Positions 1 through 6,758 of a stretch of DNA of 8,570 bases are shown here, piece by piece; the stretch's first letter is position 1, and every line of letters begins with the position of its first letter. Source of the stretch: Methanosphaera sp. rholeuAM130 (GTDB taxonomy: Archaea; Methanobacteriota; Methanobacteria; Methanobacteriales; Methanobacteriaceae); contig MUZY01000015.1 in the NCBI GenBank assembly GCA_003266065.1, forward strand, positions 1,866-10,435. The letters are read 5' to 3'. The position numbers and the translations under genes were made by a program. Under the pieces are notes generated by a model. That model did not search any database. It was not told the DNA's origin and saw only the letters and a list, made by a program, of their open reading frames with translations.

Positions 1-139
1 CTTCACCGATATGTTCATACTTATTCTCTTCAGTCGTGTTATCATAGATTGTAAGATCCAACAATTCGGAAATCTCATCCAATGAGATATCTCCCCTATT
101 TATTGCTTTTTCTTCAAGAAATACTCCCTTCATTTTCAT
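1..139 (-). CDS. D-2-hydroxyacid dehydrogenase (glycerate/hydroxypyruvate type), N-terminus only
   Basis: Only the first 46 codons are in the window; the gene runs off the left edge. The visible protein starts MKMKGVFLEEKAI and continues with a GDISLDEIS stretch and LTIYDNT. This matches the first beta-alpha unit of NAD(P)-dependent D-isomer-specific 2-hydroxyacid dehydrogenases, whose N-termini usually read 'kiVfLeakt..GDidl..l..lgelTvYdnT'. Such enzymes reduce 2-oxoacids such as hydroxypyruvate to D-hydroxyacids in the cytoplasm. The Rossmann glycine motif and the catalytic Arg/Glu/His lie outside the window, so the substrate cannot be judged. I chose the ATG at 137-139 because GATGAT (145-150) sits 5 bp before it; an ATG two codons later (131-133) is the alternative. 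Family assignment rests on resemblance of one short segment. Confidence 0.6.
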   Translation of the reverse strand, partial: MKMKGVFLEEKAINRGDISLDEISELLDLTIYDNTTEENKYEHIGE

Positions 140-166
140 AAATAATCATCTGCAATAACTAATAGT

Positions 167-183
167 CTATAATTATATATATG
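167..183 (-). promoter_or_regulatory. Probable archaeal TATA box of the dehydrogenase gene
   Basis: Read on the minus strand this is CATATATATAATTATAG. Its centre is about 38 bp before the ATG at 139. A start of transcription about 25 bp downstream would leave a short leader that just includes the GATGAT ribosome-binding site. The surroundings are very AT-rich, so the exact box is uncertain. Confidence 0.35.
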
Positions 184-457
184 AATAATATTATTTAATT
201 GCGACCTTATCCATAATGTTATAATTTTTCAAAGTATTCACTCATATCATTCAATCATTAATATACTAGAATAAGAACATTTCTTTTTAAAGCTAAAAGT
301 GCACGTGGGAAAGAAGACTTGTCTGATTGAATGTACATAATCTGTTGGAAAAAACAACATAACCAGATATGATATCAGCAAGGATACCCTGAAATAGAAT
401 AATCAAAAAAAATGCAGATGTATTGGAGGTTATTTTATCTTTCTGATATCTGATGAT

Positions 458-485
458 AAAAAAGGGTTATCCGTAACCTGTTTTT
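458..485 (-). terminator. Hairpin plus U-tract terminator downstream of the channel gene
   Basis: On the minus strand, AGGTTA and TAACCC enclose the loop CGGA, and TTTTTT follows. The stem is 6 bp with one G-T pair and is extended by A-T pairs on both sides. It lies about 55 bp after the stop codon of the potassium channel gene. Because the flanks are A6 and T5, it could work in both directions. Confidence 0.6.
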
Positions 486-540
486 GCTGTTAATTGGTGT
501 GCATAATTAGATTACCCTATAAAAAACAATTCTTTACACT

Positions 541-1329
541 TTATTCCTTCTTTTCTATCAATTTATCTATTTTTTCTTCCAGTCTGTCCATCTGATTTTT
601 AAGGTCTTTAATATCTTCCCCATTTTTTTGTATTACGTCTTCTATATCTTCTCGTGCCATATTATATGATTGTCTATCGTAGATGCTTGACAGGTATGCC
701 GTGAATACTGATACGAAGATTACTCCCATTATAATAGTCAGTATGGTGATTGCACGTCCGATTATGCTGGTTGGTGTAATATCCCCATATCCTACCGTTG
801 TTGAAGTTATCAGCGTAAACCAGATTCCATCCCCCAGACTTGAAACCGAAGGGTCAAATAATAATAACAGCACGCTTGATAATGCGGTGTATACTATGAA
901 TATAACGAACAATACGTTAAAGACATGATGGCTGACAAAGAATCGTATGACGCCGTTATCCTTAAGATGCCATACACGTACTACCCTCAGTATTCGCAGG
1001 AATCTGAATAGCCTAAATATCATGAAGTAACGGAAGAGTATCAAATCCAATGGAAGTATGCTGATTAGCGTTATGATGTTTTTGTCTGTAATGAAGTATT
1101 CATGCAGTCCTTTATTGCTTGTTAGATATCCGTATATCAGGTCTATGAATATGACTATGCAGACTATTATGTCAAATACCAGAAGCAGCTTTTCGGTTTG
1201 CATGTCGAAGTTGGATACTGCCGAGAGAATTATGAACATTAAATCCAGAACTATGAGAATCACTAGGGTTATGTTTTTGACTTGTCCGAGCAGATTCAGG
1301 TATTCCTTTTTTATCTTTATTTCTTGCAT
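541..1329 (-). CDS. Voltage-gated potassium channel (six-TM, Kv type)
   Basis: This 262-residue protein is a complete Kv-type subunit of the kind known from archaea (KvAP and MVP are characterised examples). Four subunits would form a K+-selective pore in the cell membrane. Approximate segments are S1 17-39, S2 46-69, S3 82-98, S4 99-120, S5 134-158, pore helix 167-177, selectivity filter TTVGYGD at 177-183 and S6 188-216. S4 has the textbook gating ladder of arginine at every third position: R106, R109, R112, R115 and R118, with R100 ahead. An acidic residue in S2 (D63) could be a charge partner. Residues 222-262 form a charged heptad-like coiled coil (EDIKDLKNQMDRLEEKIDKL), a likely tetramerisation tail. 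The ATG at 1327-1329 has no clear ribosome-binding site, suggesting a leaderless transcript. A separate terminator follows, so it is probably monocistronic. The ion and the gating type are family inference. Confidence 0.93.
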   Translation of the reverse strand: MQEIKIKKEYLNLLGQVKNITLVILIVLDLMFIILSAVSNFDMQTEKLLLVFDIIVCIVIFIDLIYGYLTSNKGLHEYFITDKNIITLISILPLDLILFRYFMIFRLFRFLRILRVVRVWHLKDNGVIRFFVSHHVFNVLFVIFIVYTALSSVLLLLFDPSVSSLGDGIWFTLITSTTVGYGDITPTSIIGRAITILTIIMGVIFVSVFTAYLSSIYDRQSYNMAREDIEDVIQKNGEDIKDLKNQMDRLEEKIDKLIEKKE

Positions 1330-1630
1330 GGATAAAGTTTTGTCGTTTATAGTATTATTTATTTATGTATAGTTACTCTAGGTTGACATATTTTTTGACT
1401 ATATGAATACTCTCTTTTTTTTAATTTTTCATCTGATTTTCCTTTGCTATATCTTGTTATTTTACATGGAATCTGTGCTATACATTGTGTATTGATTAAT
1501 GTAAGAACTTTAAACATTTGACAAAGTATAATTTGAATCTTTCATATGTTTGTTATACAGTTTGAGAATTATTATAATGAGTAACAAGCACATAATACAC
1601 ATATCTATCAGAAAGCTTAAATTCTGATTA
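1330..1630. other. Intergenic region between channel gene and PIN gene
   Basis: No coding or RNA gene is supported. The right end has a perfect 7-bp hairpin (ATCAGAA 1607-1613, TTCTGAT 1622-1628, 8-nt loop) starting 3 bp after the PIN gene stop. No U-tract follows it, so it may be an RNA 3'-end stabiliser or a weak terminator. A second small dyad, TACATT/AATGTA (1481-1503), may be chance in AT-rich DNA. A T8 run at 1415-1422 lies on the plus strand with no plus-strand gene before it. Confidence 0.5.
1351..1370 (-). promoter_or_regulatory. Candidate TATA box of the channel gene
   Basis: Minus-strand ATACATAAATAAATA lies centred about 27-30 bp before the ATG at 1329. That is the spacing expected if transcription starts at or within a few bases of the start codon, which agrees with the absence of a Shine-Dalgarno sequence. 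The box is a loose match to TTTATATA. Confidence 0.35.
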
Positions 1631-2347
1631 TTAATTCACAAATGTCTTAATGCATTCATAGTCATATATTTCAATTAAAAAATCAAAATTACATTCTTTC
1701 AATGCATTATAAAATGATTTATCAAATGTTACAAAATTGAATAATATATTATGTTTCAAGTGATATTCATAAATATCTAATATGATTTCATTATCTTTTT
1801 TATGTGAGCCATGACTTAATAATTTGTCTGTTATTTGAGGATATTCCTGTGTATATCCATTAATTAATATTAACCTATTGTAAATAGTCTGTTTATATTT
1901 AATTAGATAATTATCTAGAAAGTGTTGGTATTTAAAAAATATTTGGCTTAGATAAAATCCATCCATGTTTTCACTACAATGTTTATCCCAAATTATACTT
2001 AATATACTTATGATATCGTTTATATCCACTTTACTTTGTTTATAATAATAGTTTTTGTTTGAATTAGTGAAAGAGGATGTAAATTGCTTTTGATTATACA
2101 TTTTATTATAATTATCTTCTAAAAATAAGATCACATCTTCTATAATGTCATCTAGGAAGTCTAACTTTTGTCTGAATATAGTTTCGCATTCAGAGTATAT
2201 GTGTTTTGTATAATAAAACTTATCATTTGAATTTCCTTCAAGATATTTATTTATAACTGAATGTGCCGGTTCAATAAAAAAAAGCAAGGATATGATAGTA
2301 TTGGTATCCAAACAGACATTATTTGTATTTATATTCTCCTTTGACAT
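1631..2347 (-). CDS. PIN-domain nuclease-like protein, second gene of an overlapping pair
   Basis: This 238-residue protein has the marks of a PIN (VapC-like) metal-dependent RNase. VCLDTNTIISLL (11-22) gives the first acidic residue D14 within DTN. YSECETIF (51-58) supplies a glutamate, E53 or E55. The C-terminal signature runs from KKDNEIILDIYEY (183-195, D185) to FVTFDKSF (205-212, D209), the usual D...vTxDxdF pattern. It is much longer than a typical VapC of about 130 residues; the extra, mostly helical stretch (about 75-180) lies between the second and third acidic motifs. I start at the ATG at 2345-2347 because GGAG lies 9 bp upstream. The frame is open to 2416, but that extension lacks a ribosome-binding site and overlaps the upstream gene more deeply. 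The first 29 bases overlap the preceding gene, which implies translational coupling. Composition is notably AT-rich. Antitoxin-like pairing is inference; a defence or RNA-processing role is also possible. Confidence 0.72.
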   Translation of the reverse strand: MSKENINTNNVCLDTNTIISLLFFIEPAHSVINKYLEGNSNDKFYYTKHIYSECETIFRQKLDFLDDIIEDVILFLEDNYNKMYNQKQFTSSFTNSNKNYYYKQSKVDINDIISILSIIWDKHCSENMDGFYLSQIFFKYQHFLDNYLIKYKQTIYNRLILINGYTQEYPQITDKLLSHGSHKKDNEIILDIYEYHLKHNILFNFVTFDKSFYNALKECNFDFLIEIYDYECIKTFVN

Positions 2348-2909
2348 ATTCTTTACTCCATATTTTTTTAACGGTGTCAGTATCAATATATTCATTGTTC
2401 TTATAAATTTTTTCATAAAATAGATTTCTGTTTTGATTTAATTTTCTTTTATAATTTAAATATTCTTCAGAATAATCATCATATGAAATTTTTTCCCGAA
2501 CAAAATTGTTTTTGTAAATTAAAACATTATGAAAATCATCCAACAGAATATCAACAAATCGCATATAATCATAGATAATATTCAAATAAGGATATAAATC
2601 ACTATTATATTTATTATCAGTAATTTTTTCCAGATAATCAAAGATATATATTGACATAGAGCGTATTTTCATAAAGTCATGTAATAAATCTTCTTTATAG
2701 AACTCATTATTTTTTAATATTCGGGTAATTTTTGGATAATATTTCCTCATATTAGCTATATTTAAATCCAAATAATTAATTACCTCTACCGTATTTTGTT
2801 TGTTCTTATTTAAGTGAGATTTATTTAATGGAGTTTGAATCAAATCAAAAATATTATATAACTCATCGTTATGGTATTCTCTCTTTTGATTTGAGTTAAC
2901 ATATGTCAT
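2319..2909 (-). CDS. Protein of unknown function, first gene of the PIN pair
   Basis: This 196-residue soluble protein is one I do not recognise. It is rich in Asn, Tyr, Lys, Asp and Ile, with no signal peptide, membrane segment, Walker motif or metal-binding cysteines. Most of it looks alpha-helical, for example the segments around residues 50-69, 72-98, 106-133 and 146-170. The frame is open to a GTG at 2918, but I start at the ATG at 2907-2909: AGGTG (2916-2920) then falls 6 bp upstream as a good Shine-Dalgarno. Its 3' end overlaps the PIN gene by 29 bp, so the two are almost certainly co-translated. The position before a toxin-like nuclease fits an antitoxin or partner subunit, but it is over twice the size of common VapB antitoxins and has no visible DNA-binding motif. 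The low GC of the pair against its neighbours suggests transfer. Confidence 0.7.
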   Translation of the reverse strand: MTYVNSNQKREYHNDELYNIFDLIQTPLNKSHLNKNKQNTVEVINYLDLNIANMRKYYPKITRILKNNEFYKEDLLHDFMKIRSMSIYIFDYLEKITDNKYNSDLYPYLNIIYDYMRFVDILLDDFHNVLIYKNNFVREKISYDDYSEEYLNYKRKLNQNRNLFYEKIYKNNEYIDTDTVKKIWSKEYVKGEYKYK

Positions 2910-2945
2910 TTGTAACACCTATTTAAATATTTATTAAACTTGTAA

Positions 2946-2954
2946 TATATAACT
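2946..2954 (-). promoter_or_regulatory. Probable TATA box of the PIN gene pair
   Basis: Minus-strand GTTATATAT lies about 40 bp before the ATG at 2909. A start about 25 bp downstream, near 2924, would give a leader of about 15 nt that contains the AGGTG ribosome-binding site. Confidence 0.45.
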
Positions 2955-3541
2955 TATCTTAATAACTGCTAAACTTCTCATTTTTAGTGGAAAATGGGAA
3001 TTAAATTGAATATCTGGTTCAGCTTGTCTGATTATCCTTTTCGTTCTGATTTTACGTTTATTGATACTTTTTTTTTTAATTTTGAGGTTGTGTGACGAGT
3101 ATTTTGCCATATGAATTGTATATATCTTTATAGTATATATTAAACATAATATCAAGTCATCTTTGATAATTATGAACATAGTTATAAGAAAATCTTGCTA
3201 AAAAACCTCTAAATGGGGTTGTTGCACGTTCTTTTAATCAACAAAAAACAATTCGCACTCATCATCATAACTATAACATCCAACATTAATTGAACATATA
3301 ATCATATATAACATAATCAGTATATAAATGTTTCGATAAAATAGGAATAAATTAAAAAATAATACAATAAAATATAATAAATATAAACAATCCTAAAAAG
3401 TACTATATAAAAAAAATATTATGTAAAAATAAATATGCATATGTTGCATGAATAGATATAAACATATCATTTTTAAAGCAATATATTTTTCAACCACATT
3501 TTCAAAGCCACACATTATAAAAGAAGATTAAGATATGTAAA

Positions 3542-3555
3542 ACTGTTAAAACAGT
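3542..3555. repeat. 14-bp palindrome, operator-like
   Basis: ACTGTTAAAACAGT has 6-bp perfect arms and a 2-bp centre. It is about 250 bp before the secreted-protein gene. It may be a regulator site or chance. Confidence 0.3.
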
Positions 3556-3757
3556 AAATATGGGAATTCGAATGGACAATAGCAAATAAGAACAAAAACA
3601 CTACAGCTTGAAAGGTTGAGGTAGATGATAAGATTATGCTACTTGTTTGGGATATCAGTGCAGTTGATTTACGTTAGAATACCAATAAGTCCATTGTTTT
3701 ACCTTAGATGTCATTAACTTATATGGAAATATTTTAATACTTCTAAGCACATAACAT

Positions 3758-3769
3758 ACTATTATATCA
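3758..3769 (+). promoter_or_regulatory. Probable TATA box of the secreted-protein gene
   Basis: ACTATTATATCA lies about 45 bp before the ATG at 3808. Transcription from about 3787 would give a leader of about 20 nt containing the GGGAGTG ribosome-binding site at 3791-3797. Confidence 0.45.
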
Positions 3770-3807
3770 AATATTTTAAATTAATTAAATGGGAGTGTTT
3801 GTTTAAT

Positions 3808-4254
3808 ATGAAATTCAAGTCCGTATTTTTAGTAGGTGTTCTACTTTTAGCTTTTTTAAGCGTTTCGGCCATTTATGCTGATGATACCGTTGTCTACGGC
3901 AAGTCTTCATTCAGTATTCCTGACGGGTATACTCTTATGGAGCAGGATAACCAGATGGTCATGTACAACGATGATTATGTCATGAGTATCTATGAGGGTT
4001 CCATTATCGATACGTCAAAGGCCAGGGATAACCGTATCAAGAAGGGTTATAACCTTGTCGAGGAAAAGAATTATACACTTGACGGCATCAAAATAAATCA
4101 GCAAAGCTTTAATAGTAAGGGATATAACTGCCTATTTTACACTTTCAAGAAGAATAACAAAAATTATATTGTTTCCCTGGCTATAGATGAGAATAAGCCA
4201 ATTCCGGCTGATGAGGATAATCCGGCAATTGGCATTATCAAATCTTTAACCTAA
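3808..4254 (+). CDS. Small secreted protein of unknown function
   Basis: This 148-residue protein has a clear Sec signal peptide. MKFK is followed by a hydrophobic core (about 5-19) and a probable cleavage after Ala-24 (SAIYA-DDTVV). No second membrane segment or lipobox cysteine is seen, so the mature form of about 124 residues is probably released or held at the pseudomurein cell surface. The mature part reads like a compact beta-rich domain: SSFSIPDGYTLMEQ, then MVMYNDDYVMSIYEG, and near the end CLFYTFKKNNKNYIVSL. I cannot name a family; similar small exported domains with an 'F.iP.gY' start occur in methanogens. I start at the ATG at 3808 because GGGAGTG lies 10 bp upstream; the TTG at 3799 would overlap that site. 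It has its own promoter and terminator and converges with the next gene. GC is higher than in the PIN pair. Confidence 0.8.
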   Translation: MKFKSVFLVGVLLLAFLSVSAIYADDTVVYGKSSFSIPDGYTLMEQDNQMVMYNDDYVMSIYEGSIIDTSKARDNRIKKGYNLVEEKNYTLDGIKINQQSFNSKGYNCLFYTFKKNNKNYIVSLAIDENKPIPADEDNPAIGIIKSLT

Positions 4255-4257
4255 ACC

Positions 4258-4270
4258 TTTTTTCTTTTTT
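4258..4270 (+). terminator. U-tract terminator of the secreted-protein gene
   Basis: TTTTTTCTTTTTT starts 4 bp after the stop codon, typical of archaeal oligo-T termination. A dyad TAGACT/AGTCTA (4270-4297) follows directly and may add a weak hairpin. Confidence 0.6.
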
Positions 4271-4330
4271 AGACTTTGTTAAACGGTAGATAGTCTACAC
4301 GTATTAACTATTGTTATGCATGGACATACT

Positions 4331-4338
4331 TAAAAAAT
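4331..4338 (-). terminator. U-tract terminator of the LytS-type gene
   Basis: On the minus strand ATTTTTTA occurs 8 bp after the stop codon at 4346. Together with the tract at 4258-4270 it ends two converging genes only 91 bp apart. Confidence 0.5.
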
Positions 4339-4345
4339 CCATCAG

Positions 4346-5383
4346 TTAACCTTTTTTAAGCTCTTTAATCTCATCTTTTAACCATTCAATCTCCTTTTTA
4401 AGTTCAGTTATCTCATCATCTGAATTCAGCTCATCTTCAAGGTCTTTCCTGATTTCTTCGTATGCACTTGGAGAGTTTATTTTCTCCCGTTGATCCCGGA
4501 TAACAAGTGAAAACAATACCACTCCTATAACGGATGCAAACAACATTTCGGGGTAAATGTTCTGAATAAGTGGATATGAAATATCCTGTGGAGTAAGTAG
4601 GATAACAAGCATCATTTCAAATCCTGTATATAAAAACATCAGGATGATTGCCGTGATAGGCTGGGGGAATTTCCTGTCATTCCACTTGAATATCAGGCTA
4701 CCGACAACTCCACTAAGTACAGTTGCAGCGGTACATGGCAGGGCAGTAGAACCTCCCATGCTGTATCTGAACGCTCCTGATATTATACCTACCGGTATTC
4801 CCACAAATGGACCTCCAAATAAACCGCTAATCATAACCACCATGCATCTGACGTTGGCAGGGGTACCGTCAACGTCAATGTGGAATCGTGTAGCGTAAAG
4901 ACCAAGCAGAGCAAATATGACAAAGCATATTAAAAGATTTCTTTTATCATATTTTCCCTGTAAGATCTCCTTGAACGGTTTAAGTAGCGTAGCCATAAGA
5001 ATAAATATTAAAATTACGGATAATGCCCTGAACATCTCAAGATAAGGCCCGAAAAGTGCTGCCGTATTTGACTTGTCACTGAAATAGGAAGCCATGAGAC
5101 TAATTATTGTTATCATAATCAGTGATCCAATCTCATATAGTGAACTTTCCCTTTCCCTTAGTTTAGTCAGTCTTGTCGTTATAAATCCTAAAACTATAAT
5201 GGTCGGAATGACGGTCGAAAAGTAATCCCAGCTTTCAAGGTTGATGTTCACCCCACTTTTAATGTTATAGTCAATCAATCCTATAAAAAGTACTATATTT
5301 GAAATTATTAAGATTAAATATACGATATTCATCTTCAAATAGTTTGGGTTAATGTTGTATTTCTTTTTTAGCATTTTAATCAT
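4346..5383 (-). CDS. LytS-type 5TM membrane protein without kinase domain
   Basis: This 345-residue polytopic membrane protein carries the transmembrane sensor domain of LytS-like histidine kinases (Pfam family 5TM-5TMR_LYT), about residues 130-295. The diagnostic core is plain: ANVR (176-179), GLFGGPFVGIPVGIISGAFRY (187-207), MGGSTALPCTAATVLSGVVGS (209-229). About four further membrane helices precede it (roughly 18-37, 53-70, 84-101 and 117-135). In bacteria this domain is followed by GAF and histidine-kinase modules. Here residues 298-345 are only a charged coiled coil ending EIEWLKDEIKELKKG, so the protein cannot signal by phosphotransfer alone. It may be a small-molecule transporter or a sensor acting through a partner. 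The ATG at 5381-5383 is preceded 4 bp upstream by GATGAT, the same site used by the dehydrogenase; an ATG three codons later is less well placed. Function is unknown, family call firm. Confidence 0.85.
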   Translation of the reverse strand: MIKMLKKKYNINPNYLKMNIVYLILIISNIVLFIGLIDYNIKSGVNINLESWDYFSTVIPTIIVLGFITTRLTKLRERESSLYEIGSLIMITIISLMASYFSDKSNTAALFGPYLEMFRALSVILIFILMATLLKPFKEILQGKYDKRNLLICFVIFALLGLYATRFHIDVDGTPANVRCMVVMISGLFGGPFVGIPVGIISGAFRYSMGGSTALPCTAATVLSGVVGSLIFKWNDRKFPQPITAIILMFLYTGFEMMLVILLTPQDISYPLIQNIYPEMLFASVIGVVLFSLVIRDQREKINSPSAYEEIRKDLEDELNSDDEITELKKEIEWLKDEIKELKKG

Positions 5384-5421
5384 TTAAATCATCTTTATTC
5401 ATTGAAAAAATCCTTCTGATT

Positions 5422-5432
5422 GTTATTTATAT
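5422..5432 (-). promoter_or_regulatory. Probable TATA box of the LytS-type gene
   Basis: Minus-strand ATATAAATAAC is centred 44 bp before the ATG at 5383. A start near 5401 would leave a leader of about 18 nt containing GATGAT (5388-5393). The 129-bp gap to the ATPase stop and this box argue for separate transcription from the ATPase gene. Confidence 0.4.
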
Positions 5433-5512
5433 TTGATGTTATATTTATAATATCTTTTGCTGATTATAGGATGTGGAAAATTATTGTTCTTCTTATTTTT
5501 TAATATTAGTTA

Positions 5513-6706
5513 TTAATCAAATCGATATGGGTAGTATCCTTTTTCTTTATATTCATTGGTTAACCATCTTTTTAGTAATAATTCATTCACAGCATAGACT
5601 CCATTGTTAACTTTAATCAGGTCTAGATTTAGCAGTTTGTTAAGTGGTTTGCTTAGTGAACCGGACTGTACCTCTAATTTTTTTGCCAAATCCTTGCGTA
5701 TAAGTTCTTTTTCCATTAATTCTATGAATATGTCTTTTTCTCTATTGGATAATTTTTCCCATGTTACCAGTAGTTTTTTTACTATTTGATCCAGATTTTC
5801 ATCAAATATGTCTATTACTATTTTATCTGTCAGTTCCACATTTTCCGGTAAATAGTTGGCTAGTGTATTTACGTAGTATGGGCTGCCGTTAGTGCAGTTA
5901 TAGAATCTGTCAAATGATTCATTGTTAAAGTGTAATGATGGCATTTTTTCATCCAAATATTCTTTTGTCGTGTTTTTACTAAATGGAGTTAATTGCTGTG
6001 TTAACATTCGACCACCAAATACTCCATTATTGCTTGCTATGTTCTGAAGTAATGGATCGTGCAAACTCATTGAACCGGTTATAATATATGCAGTATTATT
6101 GTGGTTTTGTATGTGTCCTCTAAGCATCCATAAGAAAGAGTCTAAATATTTGTCTAAATCCTTTATGATTTGAAATTCATCCAGCATTATTATAACTCCC
6201 TCTAAAATGTCGGAGTTATTTTCATAAATCTGTTGGGGTAATTCCAGTACAAAATCATTTAATTTATCGATATCTTCTTCACCACCAAAGATGGGAATGG
6301 GAATATCCTTAACAACGGTTATGTCCTTTAATTTGAAATTTTTTGTTTTATAAAATTTTGAGATTTCCTTGGTTATAGTACTTAATCCCTTTCTATGACA
6401 TTCCTTGATTAATTCATTATAATAATGTTTAAGCAATCCGTTTAATGAAAGGTTATTTCTTTGATAACATTCAGCGGTAGAAAAATCAATTAAAACAACC
6501 AGGTAACCCTCCTTATCAAGGTCTCTTTTGATTTTATTTAAAAAAACTGTTTTACCCACACCTCTGACACCTGAAAATAATATTTCAGGAGGATTTGCTT
6601 GACTTGTTGAGTATAATAAGTTTTTTATAATAGTCAATTCTCTTGTTCTATTGAAAAATTCATCATCAGATAAGTTTTGTCTTGTACCCCATGGTAATTT
6701 GGCCAT
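5513..6706 (-). CDS. Archaeal ATPase_2-family AAA+ protein with C-terminal winged helix
   Basis: This 397-residue protein belongs to the archaeal ATPase_2 group of P-loop NTPases (STAND/Orc-related AAA+). An N-terminal 'FFNRTREL' box (17-24) leads to Walker A GVRGVGKT (46-53). Walker B is VIIMLDE (171-177), followed by a sensor-1-like YIITGS (207-212). The downstream family marks are GVFGGRM...LTPF (228-242) and NGSPYYVN (273-280). Residues about 318-385 form a winged helix: LSNREKDIFIEL, then RKDLAKKL...SGSLSKPLNKL as the recognition region, and a wing ending in NNGVYAV. Such proteins are cytosolic ATPases, and the winged helix suggests DNA binding; targets are generally unknown. The ATG at 6704-6706 is preceded by AAAGGAAG, a moderate ribosome-binding site. 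A dense dyad array begins 50 bp upstream, hinting at autoregulation. No terminator is obvious after the stop. It is not Orc1/Cdc6 by length or motif order. Confidence 0.85.
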   Translation of the reverse strand: MAKLPWGTRQNLSDDEFFNRTRELTIIKNLLYSTSQANPPEILFSGVRGVGKTVFLNKIKRDLDKEGYLVVLIDFSTAECYQRNNLSLNGLLKHYYNELIKECHRKGLSTITKEISKFYKTKNFKLKDITVVKDIPIPIFGGEEDIDKLNDFVLELPQQIYENNSDILEGVIIMLDEFQIIKDLDKYLDSFLWMLRGHIQNHNNTAYIITGSMSLHDPLLQNIASNNGVFGGRMLTQQLTPFSKNTTKEYLDEKMPSLHFNNESFDRFYNCTNGSPYYVNTLANYLPENVELTDKIVIDIFDENLDQIVKKLLVTWEKLSNREKDIFIELMEKELIRKDLAKKLEVQSGSLSKPLNKLLNLDLIKVNNGVYAVNELLLKRWLTNEYKEKGYYPYRFD

Positions 6707-6744
6707 TTCAATACTTCCTTTCCTTTATATGTAAATGTATGTTT

Positions 6745-6758
6745 CCAATATTATATAA
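6745..6758 (-). promoter_or_regulatory. Probable TATA box of the ATPase gene, abutting the dyad array
   Basis: Minus-strand TTATATAATATTGG is about 45 bp before the ATG at 6706, giving a leader of about 20 nt that includes AAAGGAAG. The first dyad (6756-6772) covers the position of the upstream TFB-recognition element. A protein bound there would compete with, or recruit, the basal factors. Confidence 0.45.

Larger units (their letters stand above)
140..540. other. Intergenic region, no supported gene
   Basis: This 400-bp spacer holds the dehydrogenase promoter at its left end and a hairpin terminator for the channel gene near its right end. A minus-strand frame stays open for about 57 codons (roughly 293-466), but it has no ATG, contains the terminator sequence and resembles no known protein. 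A GGAGGT on the plus strand at 425-430 is not followed by a usable start: the next ATG (452) gives only seven codons. I see no RNA gene here. Confidence 0.6.
2910..3807. other. Long AT-rich divergent spacer without a convincing gene
   Basis: About 0.9 kb between the PIN pair (leftward) and the secreted protein (rightward). A minus-strand frame at 2934-3179 could encode a very basic 58-residue product from an ATG at 3110. A TATA-like stretch about 25 bp upstream would permit a leaderless message, but there is no ribosome-binding site, the frame runs through the PIN-pair promoter and it has no recognisable family. On the minus strand, AACCCC/GAGGTT followed by T6 (about 3200-3220) resembles a terminator with no known gene ahead of it. 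Dyads include ATATGTT/AACATAT (3439-3467) and ACTGTT-AA-AACAGT (3542-3555). A 13-codon plus frame at 3637 is too short to credit. The stretch 3300-3480 is extremely AT-rich. Confidence 0.5.

Noticed and set aside
293..466. 57-codon open minus-strand frame with a partly hydrophobic translation
   Set aside because: No ATG, overlaps the channel gene's terminator, and no recognisable similarity.
683..1372. Plus-strand frames opposite the potassium channel gene
   Set aside because: Shadows of a gene with unmistakable Kv motifs on the minus strand.
2345..2416. Longer PIN protein starting at 2416
   Set aside because: The extra 23 residues lack a ribosome-binding site and lie in the upstream gene; GGAG 9 bp before the ATG at 2347 supports the shorter form.
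2934..3179. 81-codon minus-strand frame, or 58 codons from the ATG at 3110, encoding a Lys/Arg-rich product
   Set aside because: No ribosome-binding site, it runs through the likely promoter of the PIN pair, contains a 10-base A-run, and resembles no family. A leaderless gene is not excluded, only unsupported.
3625..3717. 30-codon plus-strand frame (and 13-codon frame at 3637) after GAGGT
   Set aside because: Spacing for the longer frame is only 2 bp, products are too short and match nothing.
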